A DNA stretch of 64,000 nt, taken from NCBI RefSeq assembly GCF_027887165.1, contig NC_077227.1:82668930-82732929 (forward strand), read 5' to 3'. Source of the stretch: Monodelphis domestica (Eukaryota; Chordata; Mammalia; Didelphimorphia; Didelphidae). Made by a program: the position numbers and the translations under genes. The notes under the pieces are model-generated. The model did not search any database. It was not told where the DNA came from and worked only from the letters and a program-made list of their open reading frames with translations. Of this stretch, positions 35,428 to 46,220 are shown piece by piece; position 1 is the first letter of the stretch; the number at the start of each line of letters is the position of its first letter.

Positions 35428-35683
35428 GTTGTTGTTTGTTTAGTCATTTTCAGTCATATCCAGTTCTTCATAACCCTATTTGGAATTTTCTTGGCAAAAA
35501 TACCAAAAAGGCTCATCTTTTCTTCTCCAGCTCATTTTACAGGAATTGCAGGAAATGGAGTTAAATGACTTGCCCAGGGTCACCCAACTAGTAAGTGCCT
35601 ATGGCCAAATTTGAACTCAGGAAGATCAGTCTTCCTGACTCCAAGTCCAATATTCTATCCACTGTACTACCTAGCTGCCCTCA
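35428..35683 (-). mobile_element. MAR1-type CORE-SINE
   Basis: Contains TTTTCTTGGCAAAAATACC, GACTTGCCCAGGGTCACCCA and CTACCTAGCTGCCC. Confidence 0.88.
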
Positions 35684-35734
35684 ATCTAAATCTGTGGTCA
35701 TATTTATTTTATATTTACTAATCTAAGGACAGAT

Positions 35735-35815
35735 TGCTCCCCTAGTAGAATGTAAGCTCTTTGAGGTCAGAGATTATATGGTTTGGGCCTTATATCACTA
35801 GTTGCTTGTAACTCA
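35735..35815 (+). repeat. L2-type 3' end, partial
   Basis: GAATGTAAGCTCTTTGAGGT. Confidence 0.55.
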
Positions 35816-36189
35816 GGGATGCAGTGGATATAGGATTGGACTGGGAAATCAGAGTTGAATTACCCCCTTTTGTAGTTCATCTGATCCTCACAATAGCCCT
35901 GTGAAATAGCAGGGGGAGAAAATCATAAAACTAGAATGACTGTTCAAACAGAGTCATTCCATCTGCTATTTCTTACCACTAAACAAGAGTACAAAAACCC
36001 CACTCACAGAATGAAATGGGAGAAGGAATGAGGTATTTCACAGAGTAGCATTTTTAAATAGTAAAGCTACCTTGTGGCAAAAATAAATCTGAGCAAATTT
36101 ACCAAAAAAAAAAATGAAGTTGTTTCTTTTTCTGTAGGAAAGAAGGAAATGGTTGGTTTATTTTGTTTTGATTGTTTTCCCTGAAGTTT

Positions 36190-36290
36190 TCGTGTCTCTG
36201 TAGAGTTTATTTTTAATTGAATTTTAAAATGAGATTTAATTTTCTAATGAACAAAAATCTATTTTTCTCTTTCCCACCTCTTTCTCCTAT

Positions 36291-36346
<56 letters not shown>

Positions 36347-36805
36347 ACACCAAAACCCTTGTAAAAAATACACATAGTTAAGCAAAACAAATTCTTGCAT
36401 TGGTCATGTTCAAAACTCTCATTCTTTACCCGAGTCCACCACCTCTCTATTAGGGATTGTGCTTCATTCTAGGTCATCTGAAGGTACAGTTAGTCATCAT
36501 TTGAAATTTTATTACTTGAAATTTAAATCTTTCAAAGTCGTTTTGTCTTTACAATGTGGATCCTATGGTATAGATTGTTCTCGTTCTGCTCACTTCACTC
36601 TGAATAAGTTCATACAAGTCTTCCCAGGTTTCTCTAAAACCATTCATTTCCTCATTTCTCACAGTACAACAGTATTCTGTGATGTCTGTGTACCATACTT
36701 TGTTCAGCCATTCCCCAATTAATATTCTTTTCATTTCCAATTCTTTACCATTATACAAAGAACTGCAATGAATAATTTTGTGCATGTGCATCCTTAATTC
36801 AATTG
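36190..36805 (-). mobile_element. Older L1 3' end, inverted
   Basis: The minus-strand frame over 36549-36791 contains IGEWLNKVWYTDITEYCCTV, an L1 ORF2 C-terminus. The 3' UTR to the left includes an (AC)n microsatellite at 36295-36347. Confidence 0.75.
36295..36347 (+). repeat. (AC)n microsatellite
   Basis: About 24 AC units inside an inverted L1 3' UTR. Confidence 0.92.
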
Positions 36806-37304
36806 CAAAGGTTACTCTTAATCTCAGTGGCTCTTGGATTCAGTTTTATTTTTAAATTATCTTGAATCGACTCTTACTACCCGTAACCCCACCAACTGTT
36901 TTCTTTGACTTTCCATTCTTTCATCCATTACAAACCAGTAACTTATGACATAAGCTAGAGTGAAGCCCCTTGTCACTCTACTAAGCAGACATTGCAGGAA
37001 GCTTGCCTCTTTACCTTTTCTCTTATCCCTCAGTTCCTCACTGAGCCTTTTCCTTCAGGAGTCAGGATGATGCATCAAGTGCTCTGGAGTCATTCTTGGC
37101 TCATTATTTCCCAGAATTCTCTCTTAATTGATATCAATTGTGTAGGAGATAAAAAATCCCAACACCTCACTGGGTCAATATTGTCTACTTTTCCATGTGA
37201 GTGGGTCCTGGAAAGACAAGTTGTTTCAAGAAAATGCTTTCTCTTCTTTACTACTACTACTACTCTACTACTGCTGCTACTACTGCTACTGCTATTGCTA
37301 TTAC

Positions 37305-37430
37305 TAGCATTTATATAGCATTTTGAGATTTGCAAAATGCTTTATGTATGTTATCTCATTTTATTCTCACAATGACCCTATAAGGGAAGTGATATTATTA
37401 TCCCCATTTTACAGAGGAAAAAACTGCCAT
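37305..37430 (-). repeat. MIR 3' half
   Basis: AGCATTTATATAGCATTTTG, CTCACAATGACCCTATAAGG, CCCCATTTTACAGAGGAAAA. Confidence 0.72.
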
Positions 37431-38577
37431 TGAGAGCTTTGTTTAGGTTCCTAAGTACACCTTTAGGTGCTACTTTTTATTATAAAGGAGGGGAAAATTT
37501 GGTTCCTTTCCTCTTTCCCCTCATAGTTGATACAGTCACAGGAAGCAAAGAGTGGCTAATAGTTGTAAAGAAGCAATCTCATTGGACAAGTAGAAATAAG
37601 ACACCTCTTTTCATAGCTAGGCAATGAATTCAAGGAACTCAGGAGTCTGGGTGAGTGCAGACCAGGAACTTCCTCTGAGGGACATTCCTACTCTGAGAAA
37701 GATTTCTCTTCTCCCTTCATTAGTTATGGTGTCTAACAGCAAAGCTACTCACCCAGAAGCAGACAGAGAGCTAACTTAAGAGAATTTAAGACACAGATAA
37801 GGAGACCCACACTCCAGAAAGATCCTCATACAAAGAGGCAATCACTCAAAGGAGGAAGCTGCTTTGAGGAGCAGAATCTCTGACAGAAAGAAGAAGAAGA
37901 AGAAAAAAAAAGATAGTCAACTATAAAAGTAAGAGTGGCCCTAACAACTCAGTCAAGTTTTGGAGAGGGATCAGACCCTTGGAGCCCAGCTGAGCAACCC
38001 ACACACCAGAGATACTCGGCCTAGAAGAGAACTTTGTAAGGATTATACCAGGACTTCAATGTCCTTGTAGAGTACTGGAGTAATGAGTAGCCTTGGCCAC
38101 ATGTGTTTTCTATGTGTACACCTTACTACAATTCTGCTTCTCAGTTTGTTCTTGTCTTCCCACAGATGCTGTGAATGTAAGTAAGAGAATGCATTCCAGT
38201 TTAATAGGGTGTGGTTTTGTGGATACTGTTTTTACTATGCCATCTTAATAAATACTTTTCCTAAGAGCAAATTGTGCCTACTGGCTGACATTAAGGAAAA
38301 GTACACCAGTCAGGGCTTGTGAGCTCACTTCAGTAGTAACCATCCACAAAGTATCCTAGAACCTCAATTTATCCACCATGGGGACAGTAGTTTCTACACT
38401 AGCATTAGACAACTTCTAGCATACAACCTGTTCTCTCCTTAAGATCTAAAAGTCTCAGAAAGGTTAGGTAAATTGCTTAGGGTAACATAAAACCCATCCT
38501 CTTAAGTCCAATGTTCTGTTCACGACAATGCTGCTTCCCATGGAAAATGAAACCTCTTAACAGACTAAAGAATCAGA
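37431..38577. other. Unassigned
   Basis: Short frames only; nothing recognised. Confidence 0.45.
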
Positions 38578-38772
38578 AAAGCATAGATATTTTAGTTACA
38601 AGGAATTTCAGGGATCATCCAGTACAACTCCCACATTTTTCAGATGAGAAGTATGAGGCCCAGAAAGATTTAACAACTGGCCCAAAAAGATCATACCTAA
38701 GTGGCAGAGCTGAGGCATGATCCCAACTCCTCTGACTCCAAGTACAAGGCTCTTTCTAAGATACTGCCCTGC
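38578..38772 (-). repeat. MIR-type repeat
   Basis: CATCCAGTACAACTCCCACA, CAGATGAGAAGTATGAGGCC, CTCTGACTCCAAGTACAAGG. Confidence 0.68.
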
Positions 38773-38924
38773 CTCCTTTGACTGCCTTGGAATACATGTA
38801 CAGTTGTAGGTAGATAATTGGGTCAGGAGCTAGAGACTTTTCTTGTATTATTACACTAAATTGAAATCCAGAATGGCCAAACCACTTCAAAGTTCCATCT
38901 ATCACTGTGCCTAACTAGACCAAC

Positions 38925-39061
38925 CCCTTCATTTTACAAATGAGGAAACTGAGACTCAGAGAAATGAGGTAACTCCCTGAAGATCATATGGCAAGTAAAT
39001 AGGAAAAGTCACAACTAGAACTCAGGTCGAGGGTTCTTACCACTATATCAAGCAGCCCTCC
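38925..39061 (-). repeat. MIR-type repeat
   Basis: TTACAAATGAGGAAACTGAG core and an ACTCAGGTCGAGGGTTCTTA end. Confidence 0.7.
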
Positions 39062-39379
39062 TCCTATACAGAATAGAACCACACAAGGAACTTGGGTTAT
39101 CCAGAAACAGAGATGCTCATTAAAATGGGTTACTGAAAAAAGTATCTGAGTTTGGCATTCCTTAAAATAAGATCATTTTCCGTGATGAGAGGCAATTTAT
39201 GGGTGGGTCTTCCTGAGGCAGAGGAATGGAGTTGAGAGCCTTTCAGGGTTCCTTCTAATGTCTTTCCCAGACCTATGACGCTATGTATTTAACTTCTTAA
39301 TTTTGTTTTTAAATGACTAATATAAATGAGGTATATGGTCCCTATCATATTTCCCACATTGCTTAGCCAATCCTTTTCA

Positions 39380-39962
39380 TCTCCCTTCAAAGCTTGCAAC
39401 CTTACCCTTATACCCCCTCCCAACATGCCCCTTCAGCATATGACCTCAGCTCCAACTTAACTAAGATCAAGCTGCACCATGGGGGCTCCCCCAATCCTCT
39501 CCTCAAAAACACTTTGTCAGCACTATGCCTTCATCCATTGTCTCTTCCTTTCCTTCTGTCTCTGAGCAATAGAAGGGCCAAGACAAACCTCTGCCCTTAC
39601 CCCATTCCCTTCAGAGGATCACTTGAACAATCATGTCTTCCCTCGCTCTTGAACCTAAAATTATCTCAACTCCCACTTCTCCTTCTTCCCACAAGCATCT
39701 TTGTTTGTCCTATCTCTAAAGAAAAAAATCCACTTTTCTCTATGAAACTTCTTGAATGAGTAGTCTATACTTTTTACTTCCATTTTTTTACTTTCCACTC
39801 ACTCTGGGATGACCCCCCAATACCAACATTATGTTGAAAATGCTCTCAAAGGTCAATGCTAAAGCCAATGACCTATTCTTGGTCCTTCATTATCTTCAAA
39901 CTTTTTGTAGCATTTGACACTATTACCATCCTACACTCAATTCTCAATGATCTTTGGATCCA
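39380..39962 (+). mobile_element. L2 LINE reverse-transcriptase-region fragment
   Basis: Reads AFDTITILHSILNDLW near 39909-39960, matching the L2/CR1-clade motif (LSAAFDTVDH). The open frame at 39394-39759 lies within it and is not a host gene. Confidence 0.75.
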
Positions 39963-40029
39963 GCATATCACTGATACTTATATCAATTTTAAGACAAAAG
40001 ATAAGGGTTAAAAAAATAATGTAATAGAG

Positions 40030-40215
40030 GGAAGAAATACTTAAAATGGAACCAGGAGACTTGGGTTCAAATCTCAACTTATTGGTCATCAACAGCAAGC
40101 CATTCTGAGCTTCAGCTTCCTCATTTGTACAATAAAGACAATAATATTGAATCATCTCCCTCAGAGGGTTGTGGTGAAGGGAAATCATAATAGAATTTAA
40201 ACTTGATGTATGTGT
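40030..40215 (+). repeat. CORE-SINE, forward
   Basis: GACTTGGGTTCAAATCTCAA, TCAGCTTCCTCATTTGTACA and CAGAGGGTTGTGGTGAAGGG. Confidence 0.75.
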
Positions 40216-40254
40216 TATTTCTTCTGCCCACTCCCATCCCTTCAACTCCAATCC

Positions 40255-40325
40255 TAGTAGATAGACTATCAGCTCCTTGAGGGTGAGGATAGTTTCATTT
40301 TTATTTTTGTATTGCCACACAGGTG
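40255..40325 (+). repeat. L2-type 3' end, partial
   Basis: CTATCAGCTCCTTGAGGGTG, followed by the target copy of the short L1 tail. Confidence 0.6.
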
Positions 40326-40350
40326 AAATAGCATCAAGAAAATGAGTTGG

Positions 40351-40507
40351 CATGTGATACCCAGAGGAATCACGCATGACCAATGGGAGGGGGGGGGAGG
40401 AAAAGAAAATGATCTTCGTTTCTAATGAATAATGTTTGAAAATGACCAAATAAAATAATGTTAAAAAGTAAAATAAAATGGAATCTCAAAAAAAAAGAAG
40501 AAAAGAA
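40351..40507 (+). mobile_element. Very short L1 3' tail (157 bp) with 15-bp target duplication
   Basis: Only the 3' UTR end and A/G-rich tail are present. Flanking duplications AAGAAAATGAGTTGG at 40336-40350 and 40508-40522 are perfect. Confidence 0.88.
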
Positions 40508-40526
40508 AAGAAAATGAGTTGGACTT

Positions 40527-40657
40527 GGAGGCAAAAGAGTGGTAAGGATTGGGCAATTGGGATTGGCATTTGCCCCGGTTTACATGCCAAATCTGAACCT
40601 CGGACATCCCGTCTCTAGGCCTGGCACTCTGTCTACTGAACTACCTAGCTGCTCCTC
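40527..40657 (-). mobile_element. tRNA-headed SINE, partial
   Basis: AGAGTGGTAAGGATTGGGCA to CTACCTAGCTGCTCC; immediately right of the short L1 tail. Confidence 0.72.
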
Positions 40658-40742
40658 TATTACGTTATTCTACAAAAGTAAAATCCCCAAGGAATGCAGA
40701 ATTTTGCTCTATTGAATATTTTAGTTAATAATAATAGCACTT

Positions 40743-40812
40743 TTACTACTTCTTAGCCTTTTAGCTAAGATCAAGTATAATATCGTACTTTTGATCATAA
40801 TGACATATTGAC
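40743..40812 (+). pseudogene. U2 snRNA pseudogene fragment
   Basis: CTTCTTAGCCTTTTAGCTAA and the following GATCAAGTATAATAT match the 5' region of U2 snRNA, including the branch-point-pairing segment, with mismatches that are mostly G-to-A or C-to-T. Similarity fades after about nucleotide 50. Nine-base ATAGCACTT flanks at 40734-40742 and 40813-40821 look like a target duplication, so this is a retroposed, 3'-truncated copy inside an older MIR-like repeat. It is not a functional U2 gene. Confidence 0.75.
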
Positions 40813-40821
40813 ATAGCACTT

Positions 40822-41010
40822 AAATAATTACAAAGCACTTTATAAATATTTCAGTTAGCCCTCACAATTTGTCCCAAATGGGTGCTATCATTATCCCCTT
40901 TTTACAGATGAGAAAACTAAGGTTTTAGACCTATTGTTCAGGACCACACTGCTAGTAAGTTTCTGAGGCAAGATTTGAACTCAAGAATTGAGTTCTTGAT
41001 TTTTATCCAC
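40822..41010 (-). repeat. MIR-type repeat carrying the U2 pseudogene at its edge
   Basis: CAAAGCACTTTATAAATATT, TTTTACAGATGAGAAAACTA and CAAGATTTGAACTCAAG. Confidence 0.7.
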
Positions 41011-41289
41011 CTTGCTCCCTTGGTTACTCAGAAACACCCCTCAACCCTCTTTGTTAAAGATCATTTTAAAATGTACTTCCCAAATTCCACTTTACCACCT
41101 AAATATAATAAATGCATTTGAAACTTTCTTGAGTGCTGTGAGTGGCAGGAAAGCATAATGGGAGGAACAGCCACTCCAGCGAAAAGGGAGATCTCTAGTG
41201 GCATGCCAACAGCATCTTTCTACAGCCAAAAAAAAAAAAGCCACTGCTTGTTCTTTGAGGTAGCTGCATCAATAAGAGCACAGAAGGTG

Positions 41290-41610
41290 GTAGTCCTGCT
41301 AGATTCTGCCCTGGTCAGCCCACATGTGGAGGATCGAGTTCCATTCTGGGGGCTCTCTGCGTATTTGGAGGGTTATCATAGAGAAGAGGGATTAAACCTA
41401 TTAAGTGTGGCTCCAGAGACCAGAACTAGGATCACTGAGTAATGGGGAAGTCGATTTCAGCTCAATGACAGGAAGTATTTCCTTCCTAATGGTAAGAGCT
41501 TTCCCCAAATAGAATAAGCTGTTTAGGGAATGGTGAATAACTTGTCTTTCTAAGCATCCAAGTGTAGTCTAGAGAGCTTTTTGTCATTGATACTGTAGAA
41601 CAAATTCTAG
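41290..41610 (+). mobile_element. CR1/L3 LINE 3' fragment
   Basis: TTAAGTGTGGCTCCAGAGAC, TCAGCTCAATGACAGGAAGT, ATTTCCTTCCTAATGG. Confidence 0.55.
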
Positions 41611-41671
41611 TATGGGCTGGGAGTTCTGACAAGGTAAGTCCTTTCTACTGGACCAGGAGTCCAAAAATCTG

Positions 41672-41826
41672 AAAATCTGAAAAACCTTCCTGCTTTCCAT
41701 TTCCAGCTGTATTATCTTGGACAAGCGAGTCACTTTGTTTATCTAGGCCTCAGTTTACTCATCTATAAAAACAAAGTGGATTGGACTAGAACATCTCAAA
41801 CATCCTTGTGTTTCTAAGTCTATGAC
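41672..41826 (+). repeat. CORE-SINE, partial, forward
   Basis: CCTCAGTTTACTCATCTATA core, then GGACTAGAACATCTCAAA and a CTAAGTCTATGACC end. Confidence 0.68.
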
Positions 41827-42089
41827 CTAGCATTTTTCAGTGGGGAGGGGCAGGCATTGTTCTGAGCATTAACGGTCATAAACAAGGCATCTTATAGTTA
41901 GCCGAATGTGTACTGACTTTCAGGATATACTCAGAAAATGTGAGGTCTTGGAGAAGGGGAAAAATGATATTCAATACAAATGCAACAAAAGCTCTGCTCT
42001 CAGTTCAGGGGAAAACTCTTTTTTAATCTCATGTTCTCTCAGATACTGACTAATTTCTATAATCAGTGTTTGTTCTTCTAGCAATCTTT

Positions 42090-42395
42090 CCTTCCTCCTT
42101 TTTTCTCTTTCCTTCTTTTCTCCCCTCTTTCCATCTTCCTTCCTCTCTCCCTCCCTTCCTTCCTCCTTTATTTCTAGCTTTCTTTCTCTCTCTCATTCCC
42201 TTCTTTCCTTTCTTTCTCCCTCCCTTCTTCCTTTTTTCTCTTCCCCTTTCCTTCTCCTTCCTTCCTTCTTTCCTTCCTTCCTTCCTTCCTTCCTTCTTTC
42301 CTTCCTTCCTTCCTTCCTTCCTTCTTTCCTTCCTTCCTTCCTTCTTTCTTTCCTTCCTTCCTTCCTTCCTTCCTTCTCTTCTCCCTCTCTCTAGA
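42090..42395 (+). repeat. (CCTT)n polypyrimidine tract
   Basis: About 300 bases of C/T; regular CCTT/CTTT units from 42255 to 42378. Confidence 0.92.
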
Positions 42396-43599
42396 AAACC
42401 ACTACTGACTTTACTCAGAAGTCAACTGCCTAAAGCACGCACATATTCAGTGTAACATGTTAAACATATTAACTTCATGTTTGCCCTACTTTAAGGCTTA
42501 CTCCACACTAAGCCAGCACTGAGAAAAAGAGGACCTAGAAATTCTCAAGTTCAAACTTCTCCCCCATTTCCTTGTCCACAAAATTGCACTAGTAATGATC
42601 TGTCTTCCATTTCTGGGGTTCACTTGACCCATACATTTCAAAAGAATAGTGGGGGTTATACTGAAACTTTCATATTCCCCTTTTAAAAAAAGATGTAATG
42701 CCACTGGAAGCAGAAGCAATCATCTTTCTTCTCATCTACTATATTTGTCTCTAATTCTTTAGTATAGATTTTACTATTCAGTACACAGTTATATATTTTA
42801 CATATTTCTGTTACAGTGGATCAGAGTCAGTGGGGAGCCTTATGGCAGGGCATGAGCAGCTAAAACTTGGATTGGTAGACAAGGGGCCAGAAGCAGGAAA
42901 GAGCTGGACCAAAGTCAGAGCCAACTCAGAATCAAAGCTAGGAGATCGAGGAAATAAGCCAAGAAGTGGCTGGTTTCCTAGTCAATAGGAAGCCGAAAGT
43001 TGAAGAGCTGAGGGGTTATTAAGATGGAAAGGAGAAACTGGGTCTCAGTTCCTCTAGACAGACAGGCAACGTCTGAAATCTCTCCAGGCAAATGTCTGGA
43101 ATCTGGCCATCCGTGTGTTTGAAGTTAGGGTACCAGTGAGCAGAACGCATTTATGTGAACCTGATCCCCTTTACAGAAACCTTCTGGCCTCCTTGAGGGC
43201 TCCTAAATAGGAAGTGAGCTTAACATCTGAGTCCATGGGGTTAGGTGTTAAGAAGAGAGCAAGAGGAAGCCGCTCTACATAGGAAATGCCCAATATTTTA
43301 GCTCCCACGATGTGAACCCTGACTGCTGATATTTCTAGGAAGAAAATACGTCCCTGGACAATCTGTGTGGCTGGCAACATCCTAAGTCCTCTAGCTAATC
43401 ACAATTTTAAAAGCATTGATTCCTAGGCCAGGGAGCTAGCTGAGTACTGTTCTACTGCTCTGCCTCTGATGGATGATGCCATACAACTTCGGTCAAAAGC
43501 TTTTAATGAAATTCCAGTGCTGAGTATATTCCTAAAAACTTTCCTGGATCACAAGAGAAACTGTGTTCCAAAAATATTAGGGGGACATTTGATCTATAA
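42396..43599. other. Unassigned
   Basis: No gene or clear repeat. Confidence 0.45.
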
Positions 43600-43785
43600 G
43601 TCACATGGAATCTTTAGAGAGACTTCAGAGATCATTTATGCTAATCTTCTTATTGAACAGATAAAGAAACTGAGGCACAAAGAAGTCTCAGAACTTGCTC
43701 AAGATCCCACACAGAACAGAGCTGGCATTCAAACTCAGGATTTCCAATCCCAAATCCAATGTTCTTTGTCTACAATAATTTACAA
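43600..43785 (-). repeat. MIR-type repeat
   Basis: ACAGATAAAGAAACTGAGGC core, then ACTTGCTCAAGATCCCACAC and a TTCAAACTCAGG end. Confidence 0.68.
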
Positions 43786-44030
43786 TATGCTGACGATTAG
43801 AAATGATAAGGTACAATTACATATTTAGAGTGTCTCTTTGGTGCTTTCGGATTGCAGTTTTGGATTTTTTTAATTTTCCAAAGGCAAAGTATATATTTAC
43901 CAAAATAAATTAATATCTATAGCAAAGGATACAAAATCTAAGTATAAGCCGTGTTATTTTGACTGTTCATCTGATTACTACTTTATTTTGATGTTGTCAC
44001 CTCTAGCTTACTTTTTAAAAAATTAATTTG

Positions 44031-44272
44031 CTTCAGCAATACCATACGGTGATTTTCTGTAAAAACTTGGCTACTTTCAGCAATGTAAAGATATGGGACA
44101 ATCCTGAAGGACTTCTGCCAGGGAATGCTATCCACCTCCAGAGGAAAAACTGTTGGAGTCATCTTTCACATCAGTGTATTTATGGTTTTATTTGGGGGTT
44201 TTGGTTATGTATGAATTTGCTCTTAAAACAATGACCAATATGAAAGTGTTTTGCACAACAATAAAATAAAAC
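44031..44272 (+). mobile_element. Older-family LINE 3' tail with 17-bp target duplication
   Basis: 3' UTR of the older L1 family (GGACTTCTGCCAGGGAATGC and onward), ending in AATAAAATAAAAC. Flanked by identical 17-base TTTAAAAAATTAATTTG at 44014-44030 and 44273-44289. It lies next to an oppositely oriented older LINE. Confidence 0.85.
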
Positions 44273-44289
44273 TTTAAAAAATTAATTTG

Positions 44290-45095
44290 TTTCTTCCATC
44301 ATGCTTCCCTTATCTTCATCAAACAAAAAGACAAAACAAATCTGAAAACTAAAGCCTTTAATACATTCCTGCAGTAGGAAAAAAAAATCCCACATTGGCC
44401 CTCATGCAAAATGTGTGGGTCTTTCTAGGTCTAACTAAGGTTTATCAGTGTTCTACCAGGAGAAATGTGGTGAGTTTTATCCTGGCTCTTCTCAACTCCT
44501 CTAGTTTACCACTGAGTTTGATCAAATTTCTGAAGCATTTCAAAGTTGTTTTCCTCTGCAATGTTGTAATCATTATACAAAATGTTCTCCTAGCTCTGTT
44601 ATCTCATCTTGCATCAGTTCAGAGGTCTTCCTTCAGAGAAACTAAAAATTTTTATTTCCTCCGAAATTGTCCATTTCCTTGTTTCTTGCAGTAAGATAAT
44701 ATTCCATTTAATTCATACAATTTGCTTAGCCATTGAAGAACATGCCCTGACACTCCTCTGCTTAGTTTCTGATTTTTGGCTACCAGAAATAGAGCTGCTA
44801 TAAATATTTTTGAATAAACTGATACTTTTCCTCTTTCTTTGATTTTTTTTGGGGGGAAGGGTCTAGACCTAGTAGCAGTATAGCTTGGAGACATGATTCC
44901 AGAGTAACTGGCCCAATTCATAGTTCCATCAACAGAACACTTAGATGATCTATTTTCCCAAAGTCCTTCCAACATTTCTCATATTCCTCTTTTGTCATTT
45001 CTGCAGTCTGTCTGATAGGTGTGAGGTGGAACTTCTACATTGCTTTTGTTTGCATTCCTCTAGTTATTAGTCAGTTAGAGCATTTTTTCATATTG
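44290..45095 (-). mobile_element. Older L1 3' end, inverted
   Basis: The minus-strand frame at 44652-44975 shows the ORF2 tail (ATRSRPFPPKKIKERGKVSV, then IFIAALFLVAKNQK). The probable solo LTR begins just to its right. Confidence 0.7.
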
Positions 45096-45134
45096 TTGTT
45101 GATAACTTAGATTCCCAATCCCCACCCCTACACT

Positions 45135-46220
45135 GTAAACCTTAAAATTTCTCAGACTTATGAATGTTAGGGGTTTCCCTCCATTGGGGAATCTTCTACT
45201 TAAAAAAATTCCCTAGCAGATGGTGAAGAACTCTACTTGAGTGTGGGGGCTCCTAGCTATGGGAGTGTCCCTGCTCCACCCTACTTAAGACTGCTTTAGG
45301 ACAGAAAACTGCTTGCTAAACAATGAAAGTACTTTGATCCATGCTTATGGAAGGGACAGGAAGTTCTTTGAGTCATGACTGTTTTAGAATTGATACAAAG
45401 GGATACTAAGTACCTAAAAAGGTGGGGCAACTTGTAAACTACTTAAACCTAAAAGGGTGATAACTTATTCAGAGGTTTTTTCTTAATGAAATTTGTCGAC
45501 ACAGCAGCATTTTTTTTCTGATTTACTAAAGAGATTAAAACTACTCAGCTGTGAATTCAAAATGGGCGGTCCTTTAGAAACATCTACAGTGATTGGTAGA
45601 TGTAAGGACTTAGGGGAGGTGACAGAGGAGATTTTGCCCTTAAAAATAAGAGCTCAGAGAAGAGTGAAGGATCTTGATTTCTGATTCTCATTCTGGAGGA
45701 TCTCATTCTGAGAGACTCATTTCCTTGAGGACTGATGCTTGAGGTCTCTTTCCTTGGATATAGATCTCTTTGAGGAGAAGTGCTCTTGGAGGAAATCTCA
45801 TTCTGAAGGAGAGCTCCTTGAGGAGCCCCTCTGAGGGGCTCTGTCCCTCTGGGGTAGGAGCTCTGGAGGCTCTTGAGAGAGGCCCTTTGAAACAATCTCT
45901 GGCTGGAAGACTCTTTGAGGAAGGATGCTGGCCTGGTGTCACTAGTATCCTTGTTTAGTCAGACCTTGTGGTGAGTGTTAAAAAACTGACTGATTTCTCT
46001 TTTAAGACTCAGGTCTAGGCCATATTGGCTTGAGGCCCTTCATACTTATTCCTTTCTTACTCTCTCTCTCTCTTTCTTTGATTACTCATTGTATTGTTAA
46101 TTAAAACCCAATTGACTTGGGTATTTGAATAATTGTGAATATTTCCCTGGCGACCACCTCATATTTGATTTAAACCCAAGACACTGTAGTGAAACATATT
46201 TCTGCGGTCAAATTTACTCA
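45135..46220 (+). mobile_element. Probable solo LTR of an endogenous retrovirus (fossil)
   Basis: About 1.1 kb of single-copy, LTR-like text starting TGTAAACC and with a polyadenylation-region-like end (TTGTTAATTAAAACCC, then a sequence with CTGGCGACCACC). It sits between L1 pieces. It carries a GA/CT-rich imperfect repeat block at 45680-45920. No gag, pol or env sequence is seen beside it. The family is not assignable from sequence alone, both ends are approximate and no target duplication was confirmed. Confidence 0.4.

Noticed and set aside
39394-39759. 121-residue open frame
   Set aside because: Lies in an L2 fragment; no start context or family match to a host gene.
39937-40449. 170-residue minus-strand frame
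   Set aside because: Runs across an L1 tail, an L2 tail and a SINE; no domain.
40743-40812. Functional U2 snRNA gene
   Set aside because: Only about the first 50 bases, several changes, and no snRNA promoter elements seen.
42066-42455. 129-residue Phe/Leu/Pro/Ser frame
   Set aside because: CCTT repeat artefact.
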